Below are positions 58,977 through 64,000 of a stretch of DNA of 64,000 nt, piece after piece; position 1 is the first letter of the stretch; every line of letters starts with the position of its first letter. The DNA lies in assembly GCA_017479705.1 (NCBI GenBank), contig JAFVCA010000012.1, positions 1 through 64,000 of the forward strand, given 5' to 3'. The notes below the pieces were generated by a model. It saw only the letters and a list, made by a program, of their open reading frames with translations. It was not told the origin of the DNA and made no database searches. Both the position numbers and the translations under genes were made by a program. Source of the DNA: Bacteroidales bacterium. GTDB lineage: Bacteria; Bacteroidota; Bacteroidia; Bacteroidales; P3.

Positions 58977-61544
58977 TTAGCGAACAATCAGCTTCTCGAC
59001 CTTGCTGAACTGGTTGTTGGTGATGCGGACAAAGTAAGCACCCTTGGCAAGATTGCTCAGGTTGATCACGTTGTTGCTTTCAGCATTGATGTTCTGGTTG
59101 TAGACCACGCGGCCGCTCATGTCGATAAGAGCGCAGTTGACCATGCCGGTAACACCGTCGAGTTTCAGGTTGACCTGAGAGGTGGCGGGGTTGGGCTGGA
59201 GGTTCATCTTAACAGCGTCGGCGATAGGATCGATACCGATGGTCTGGCGATTCTCGGAGAAGACGAACTTGATGGTGTGGTCAGCAGCCAAGTTGGAGAA
59301 GCGATACTGATAGGTGTAGGCGTTGGTGGCGCTATCCCAGATTTCAATCAGGTTGGGGTCACCTTCCTCGGTGTTCTCATCGAAAGGAACAACCTCGACA
59401 CCGTCGACGTAGCAGTGCTCAACATGGCAATTGGAGGCACCTTCACCGTAGATAACGACGGACGAGCCCTCAGCGGGAGTGAGTTCGGAACCGCAAACTT
59501 CTTCACCAGCATAGATGGCTGTGCCGAAATCGGTGCTGTCGCACTCAATGTTGATATGGACGCGGTTGACAGCCTGGGCGGGACCAACAAGGAGACGAAT
59601 CATAGGATTGTCATCGCGACCAGCAAAGATGGAGGTACGATCCTGTCTGGTGGGGTCGCCAATGAAGGTCTGGTAAGTGTTGACATCGAAGGTGTTGGCA
59701 TACTTGGCGGTAGACTCGTTGTTGCGGAAATAGAGGATGGTGTCATAACGGTCAGGACGAGAGGGAGAAGCAACACGGTAGCTGCCGAGAGCCTCGTGGG
59801 CAAGGGCGAAGTAACCGTCTTCCTCCATGCTGTAACCAACACGGAAAGTGGTGTTGGGGGTCAGAGCGGGCTGCTCGGGGAAGTTGATGATGACAGTGTT
59901 GTACTGACCCAGCTCACGGTAACCGTTGGAGTTACGGCCGATGACGGTGCTGTCGTTGACATCAGCAGCGGTGATTTCCTTCACATTAGCACCGGTAAGA
60001 ACGGTACGGAAGCTAACCTCATTGCCATTGTATACATCCTGCATCAGAACAGCAGAAATCTTGGAACCAGTGTTGTGATAGTTGGTGATGGGGGAGGCAA
60101 CCAGCTCAACGCCACGGATGACCCAACCTTCGGGGACAACAGCGTCAGTGGTGAAGCGGGAAGTCACAAAGTAACCAGCGGAGAAGTAGTGGACATCTTC
60201 AGGATCTTCGGTAACAAACCAGTTGCCACCGCTCTGGACCCAACCATACAGCCAATAGTTGTTGGGAGCATAGGTGAGTACACCATTGTCATGACCCCAA
60301 CGATAGAAACCATTGGTGAGGGGGGTAACATTGTAGTACATGGTGTCGTAGGTGAGGTTGATAGCGTCGCTGCTGACAGTGGCATACATGTAGTTGTCAC
60401 CAACAGTGGTGGTGGGCAGGCTGATACCGGTGCCATTGGGGCTGTGGGTGGTGTAGCCATACCAGCCGCGATAGTCGAGAGAGTCTAAGAGAAGCCAGCC
60501 GTACTTGTCGACGACAATACCTTTGGTGGTTTCGGTGGGGAGAGCCTGGTTGTTGAAGGTGGCGATGGTGGTCTCAGTGTCCTGAGCGGCATTGAGGTGG
60601 TGGAGAGTAGCGGTGACGTTGTTGCGAACGTTGGAACCAGTGTTCTCAACGAGGGTGTACCAAGCGGGGTTGATCTGGAGACCTTCGGGGACGAGGCCGT
60701 AGTTACCCTCGACATACTCGTCGGAGAACTGACGCATACGATCGGCTTCGCAGGAGATGATGCTGACGTCATCGAGAATCCAAACATAGCCATAGGAGTT
60801 GCCGCGCTCACCGACGCACTGCCAACGGACACGGACGCTGAGGTTGCTGGAACCGGCAGCGGCGAGAGGCAGAGTGTAGCGATAGAAACCTCTCAAGGAA
60901 GAGTTGACCTGAACGTCGACACCACCGATGTTGACCTCGGTGGAGACCCAAGTGGAGCCATTGTTGATAGAGTAGTCAACATAGTTCTCATCGTAATATT
61001 TCTCATACCACTGATAGAAGCGGATATCGAGGACAGTGGCCTGGGAAGCGTCGATGTTGTCGATACGGATGAAAGCGTTGAAGTTACCCGAATTAGAAGT
61101 GGTCTGATCCATCATGTCCATGAACATGAAACCGTTCTCAGCAGAAGAGACGGAGGAGTCGGCCAGGTTGCGGAAGGTGTTGGCGAATTCAGTGATGTCA
61201 CCACCGCCGAACCAACGAACTACGATAGGATAGGTTTCAGCCTGAGCTTCGAGAGTAGACTGCTCAACATTGGCGATACGGCGCCACTGAGCGTAGGGGA
61301 AGTTCTGGCTGTGGGCAGCAGCACCTTGGGTGACGACACCAGTGGTGTAGTCGAGGTTGTCGCCGCTGAAGTCGACATACTTAATAACAGTTTCATCCTT
61401 TGTGAAGATGGAGCTGTTAGTGTTCTGAGTGATGACAGCCTTGGAGGCAGCCTTAACTTCACGTCCTTGGTAAGGAGTGGCCGTCTGTGCGAAAGCGATG
61501 GATCCGCACAGGGCAAAAGTTAGAACCATTAATGTTTTTTTCAT
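58977..61544 (-). CDS. T9SS-secreted adhesin-like protein, paralogue B
   Basis: This encodes 855 residues from the ATG at 61544, which opens the signal peptide (MKKTLMVLTFALCGSIAFAQ). The same domain order as paralogue A is present: jelly-roll-like N-terminal domain (YVWILDDVSII), central beta-rich region and type A sorting tail (LQPNPATSQVNLKLDGV, KVEKLIVR). Long stretches are identical to paralogue A (for example APNNYWLYGW and RFTTDAVVPEGWVIRGVELV). Its own promoter box is at 61660. The pair is a recent tandem duplication that has diverged. Confidence 0.87.
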   Translation of the reverse strand: MKKTLMVLTFALCGSIAFAQTATPYQGREVKAASKAVITQNTNSSIFTKDETVIKYVDFSGDNLDYTTGVVTQGAAAHSQNFPYAQWRRIANVEQSTLEAQAETYPIVVRWFGGGDITEFANTFRNLADSSVSSAENGFMFMDMMDQTTSNSGNFNAFIRIDNIDASQATVLDIRFYQWYEKYYDENYVDYSINNGSTWVSTEVNIGGVDVQVNSSLRGFYRYTLPLAAAGSSNLSVRVRWQCVGERGNSYGYVWILDDVSIISCEADRMRQFSDEYVEGNYGLVPEGLQINPAWYTLVENTGSNVRNNVTATLHHLNAAQDTETTIATFNNQALPTETTKGIVVDKYGWLLLDSLDYRGWYGYTTHSPNGTGISLPTTTVGDNYMYATVSSDAINLTYDTMYYNVTPLTNGFYRWGHDNGVLTYAPNNYWLYGWVQSGGNWFVTEDPEDVHYFSAGYFVTSRFTTDAVVPEGWVIRGVELVASPITNYHNTGSKISAVLMQDVYNGNEVSFRTVLTGANVKEITAADVNDSTVIGRNSNGYRELGQYNTVIINFPEQPALTPNTTFRVGYSMEEDGYFALAHEALGSYRVASPSRPDRYDTILYFRNNESTAKYANTFDVNTYQTFIGDPTRQDRTSIFAGRDDNPMIRLLVGPAQAVNRVHINIECDSTDFGTAIYAGEEVCGSELTPAEGSSVVIYGEGASNCHVEHCYVDGVEVVPFDENTEEGDPNLIEIWDSATNAYTYQYRFSNLAADHTIKFVFSENRQTIGIDPIADAVKMNLQPNPATSQVNLKLDGVTGMVNCALIDMSGRVVYNQNINAESNNVINLSNLAKGAYFVRITNNQFSKVEKLIVR

Positions 61545-61659
61545 TGTTGTTTGTAATTTTGATGAATAATAAATTTCCATTTTAACATAGCCTACAACTC
61601 TCTTTCACAACATTTTGCAGTATTGCTTGGAGGGTGTTCGGGTACATTGTTTTACACTG

Positions 61660-61667
61660 CAAATATA
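61660..61667 (-). promoter_or_regulatory. -7 promoter box of paralogue B
   Basis: The minus strand reads TATATTTG followed by CA, giving a leader of about 110 nt, like that of paralogue A. Confidence 0.55.
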
Positions 61668-61839
61668 TATGATTTTTTTGACATGAAAAGTTTTTTTTGG
61701 TTTTTTAATTATTTTTCACCCTTCGAGTAGAGGAAACCAACGGCAGGAGCCGGTAGTGTTAGGAAGAAATGTTGGGGTGGGCACAATAAAAAGAGGAAAT
61801 GTCAGTTAAAGGGGAGCGAGAAAAGCAAACAGTAAGACT

Positions 61840-63171
61840 ATGAGGAAAAGAATTTATATAGTAACCTTATTAACGGCCATAACGGCGCTGGTGATGTCGT
61901 GTGCCGGGGGCAAGAAGGCCACCGAGACAAAGAATCCCTACCGACGGGCCCCGATACGCGAGGTGACCGCCGAGGAGCTGAGCAACGATTCGGCCTTGAT
62001 AGACGCCACAATGCAGCACCTGCTGGGCAAGGAGGAGGAGTCGGTGGAGATGTACCAAGGGCTGCTGAAGAAGAATCCCATGTACTCACCGGCACACTAT
62101 GGGCTGGGGAGGCTGTATTTCTCAATGGGCTGGATAGACAGCGCCTTGTACCACACCCGCAGGGCTTGCGAACTGGACGACAACAACGCATGGTACCGAA
62201 TACAACTGGCAAGAATATACGAGCAGCTGCGCGACACGAAGAATGTGAAGGCCACATGGGAAGAGCTGGTGAAAAAGTATCCCGACAATACGGACTACTA
62301 CTACAGCCTGTCAAACGCCTACCTGTTTTGCAACGATGTGCCAGGGAGCATTGCCGTGCTGGACCGCGTGGAGAGGCGTTTCGGCATAAAGGAGGAGGTG
62401 TCGCTACAAAAGCAGAAGTTGTGGAACGCCCTCAACAAGCCCGACAAAGCCCGCAAGGAGCTGGAGAAACTGGCTGCGGCAGTGCCCTCGGAGCCCCGCT
62501 ACAGCGCCATACTGGCGGAAAGCTATATGAACGAGAAGAACTATGAAAAGGCTTTACAATACTATAATTACATTTTAGAGACAAACCCGTCGGACGAGAA
62601 CATACACATCTCGCTGGCCTCATGCCACCTGGACATGGGAAACATGCACGATGCCTACAAACATTTGCGCCAAGGGGTGTCGAATCCAGCATTGCGATGC
62701 CGCGACAGGATGGTGTTCATGACGGAGTTTTTGCACAATGAGGCTTTCTTCAACGCCTACGGGAAGAAATGCTTTGCACTGGCCGACAGTATTGCCCAGA
62801 CATGCACCGAGGGCGAGGGGTTTGCCGTGATGTACGGACAGATGCTGGCCGCACAGGAACGTTTCCGCGAGGCGGCAGAGCAGTTCAAAATCCACCTGGC
62901 TACGGACAAGAGCCAGTATGGGATATGGGAGATGCTGCTGATTTGCGAAGGGCAGTACGAGGAGGGCGAGGCCGAGATGCTTGAGCATGCACGCCAGGCA
63001 TCGGAGCTGTTCCCGCTGCACTTGCGCCCGTATCTTATTCTGGCAGAGGGGTACCTGAGACAGGGAAACTGCGAGAAGGCCCGCTTCTACCTTGACCGAT
63101 GCCAGATGATTGCCCCGAACGAGAACGCAGTAAAAGATGTGAAACAAAAAATAGAACAGACATGTCGTTAA
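61840..63171 (+). CDS. TPR-repeat lipoprotein
   Basis: This encodes 443 residues: lipoprotein signal (TLLTAITALVMSCAGG), then about nine tetratricopeptide repeats (for example SPAHYGLGRLYFSMGWIDSA and YEKALQYYNYILETNPSDEN). It is probably on the inner face of the outer membrane and acts as a protein-interaction scaffold. Its stop overlaps the start of the DUF4292 gene by 10 bp, so the two are coupled. TPR-DUF4292 pairs are common in Bacteroidota envelope operons. Confidence 0.85.
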   Translation: MRKRIYIVTLLTAITALVMSCAGGKKATETKNPYRRAPIREVTAEELSNDSALIDATMQHLLGKEEESVEMYQGLLKKNPMYSPAHYGLGRLYFSMGWIDSALYHTRRACELDDNNAWYRIQLARIYEQLRDTKNVKATWEELVKKYPDNTDYYYSLSNAYLFCNDVPGSIAVLDRVERRFGIKEEVSLQKQKLWNALNKPDKARKELEKLAAAVPSEPRYSAILAESYMNEKNYEKALQYYNYILETNPSDENIHISLASCHLDMGNMHDAYKHLRQGVSNPALRCRDRMVFMTEFLHNEAFFNAYGKKCFALADSIAQTCTEGEGFAVMYGQMLAAQERFREAAEQFKIHLATDKSQYGIWEMLLICEGQYEEGEAEMLEHARQASELFPLHLRPYLILAEGYLRQGNCEKARFYLDRCQMIAPNENAVKDVKQKIEQTCR

Positions 63172-63674
63172 AAAACCGCATAGTCCCCATCATGCTGGGA
63201 CTGGCCCTGGTGGCCGCAGGATGCCGCAGCCAACGGGATGGCACCACAACAGGGAACGCAAGCACCCCCACGGCGACAAGCGCAAGGCTGTACACCGCCA
63301 ACTTCAGCGTGAGCACCAATGGGCTGTCGGCCAACGGGCAGATGAGAATGATGGAGGACAGCATCATCTGGATTAGCGCCTCGAAGGTGCTGGAACTGGG
63401 ACGGGCAAAGTTTACACCAGACTCGGTGATGGTGTATGCCGTGGTAATGAACCGCTATTTTAAGGGGACGTATGACGAGCTGTACCAGCGTTTCCAACTG
63501 CGCACGGATTTCAAGACACTGTCCGAGACGGTGCGCTCGGCCGATGCGGGAACGCGACTGGCAGAAATGGCACGACCCTACGGCATAGAGGCCACCATCG
63601 TGATGGAGCCATGGAAAGAGATGCAAGACTTGACCTTCCCCTTTGCCATACCCAAGAGCGTCAAACCATTATAG
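63162..63674 (+). CDS. DUF4292-like lipoprotein (short form)
   Basis: This encodes 170 residues from the ATG at 63162, which opens a lipoprotein signal (LGLALVAAGCRS). A longer frame from 63099 lies inside the TPR gene. The core fits the DUF4292 (LolA/LolB-like fold) family: YTANFSVSTNGLSANGQMRM, DSIIWISASKVLELGRAKFT, PDSVMVYAVVMNRYFKGTYD. It ends with LTFPFAIPKSVKPL. Family members are usually about 250 residues, so the lipid-binding half is shortened here. It may carry lipids or lipoproteins across the periplasm. Confidence 0.65.
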   Translation: MSLKNRIVPIMLGLALVAAGCRSQRDGTTTGNASTPTATSARLYTANFSVSTNGLSANGQMRMMEDSIIWISASKVLELGRAKFTPDSVMVYAVVMNRYFKGTYDELYQRFQLRTDFKTLSETVRSADAGTRLAEMARPYGIEATIVMEPWKEMQDLTFPFAIPKSVKPL

Positions 63675-63684
63675 AAAACTGAAT

Positions 63685-64000
63685 ATGAAAAGGAAACTGT
63701 TTTTGGTGCTTGTGGCAGGAATGTTGTCGGCAGGAATGCAGGCACAGACCACGGCAGACTTGCTGAAGAATGACCCGACGAAGGGAGACACGGCTATGGC
63801 CGCCTCCATCATCGACAACTATCTGAGTTACCTGAATTTCAACCATCTGCTGAAGGACAGCGTCCTGTTTGTGCAATCGTGGGTAGTGGAACGCGACCAT
63901 CCGCAAGACACAATCAAAATACTAAGATGGTATGGAGCCAACCGACAAAACCGCATTGAGATGTGGCAAAACGGACGCATGGAGGATGCATACTACTCTA
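63685..64000 (+). CDS. Exported protein, N-terminal part (runs off the window)
   Basis: 105 codons are visible from the ATG at 63685. A signal peptide (MKRKLFLVLVAGMLSAGMQAQ) is followed by an unfamiliar sequence containing LSYLNFNHLLKDSVLFVQSW and ILRWYGANRQNRIEMW. It follows the DUF4292 gene by 10 bp and is probably in the same operon. The family is not recognised and the end is outside the window. Confidence 0.7.
   Translation, partial: MKRKLFLVLVAGMLSAGMQAQTTADLLKNDPTKGDTAMAASIIDNYLSYLNFNHLLKDSVLFVQSWVVERDHPQDTIKILRWYGANRQNRIEMWQNGRMEDAYYS

Overview
The window is chromosomal DNA of a Bacteroidota bacterium, most likely an uncultured member of the order Bacteroidales. The evidence is the TAnnTTTG-type promoter boxes (repeatedly read as TACTTTTG, TATCTTTG or TACCTTTG), three secreted proteins with type IX secretion C-terminal sorting tails, an S46 dipeptidyl-peptidase, DUF4159 and DUF4292 proteins, and a Bacteroidota-style dcw cluster. 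Nothing in the sequence fixes the genus.

Region 1 (1-13.5 kb) is AT-rich accessory DNA ending at the 3' end of a tRNA-Leu(CAG) gene. From the right it carries a tyrosine integrase, an excisionase-like HTH protein, three small phage- or plasmid-type genes (one with the MPNWC signature), an orphan DNA methyltransferase and a primase-like replication protein. Further left is defence-type cargo: a four-gene unit (HA-domain protein, DUF6602-like nuclease candidate, WHGYP protein, propeller-like protein) and an ietAS-type ATPase/protease pair. The ietAS protease is cut off after about 190 codons by the end of an ISL3-like insertion sequence at the window's left edge. The left end of the element is not visible.

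Region 2 (13.5-24.6 kb) is core chromosome: two tRNA-Leu genes, a 1515-residue secreted protein of unknown family, a membrane sulfatase/phosphoglycerol-transferase-like enzyme, rsmE, a DUF4159 protein, mnmA and an EamA transporter. Region 3 (24.6-40.3 kb, minus strand) is the division and cell-wall cluster mraZ-rsmH-ftsL-ftsI-murE-mraY-(murD-like)-ftsW-murG-murC-ftsQ-ftsA-ftsZ. MraZ-type TGG boxes with 10-bp phasing lie upstream of mraZ. The gene in the murD position encodes only the C-terminal ligase domain, with a degenerate active site. Eight gaps between 20.7 and 38.4 kb contain a dispersed array of 8-bp units followed by an AT-rich tail, always in the same orientation on the + strand.

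Region 4 (40.3-64 kb) has the S46 peptidase, HU, fmt, an in-frame fusion of sigma-54 (RpoN) to a secreted M23/LysM murein hydrolase, a RecD-like helicase, secG, rpmH, rlmD, a repeat-rich T9SS protein, apbE, a YicC-type RNase, two tandem paralogous T9SS proteins, a TPR lipoprotein, a DUF4292 lipoprotein and the start of one more secreted protein. The strongest leads are the RpoN-M23 fusion, the MurD C-terminal stub flanked by octamer repeats, the uncharacterised four-gene defence-like unit, and the octamer repeat family itself.
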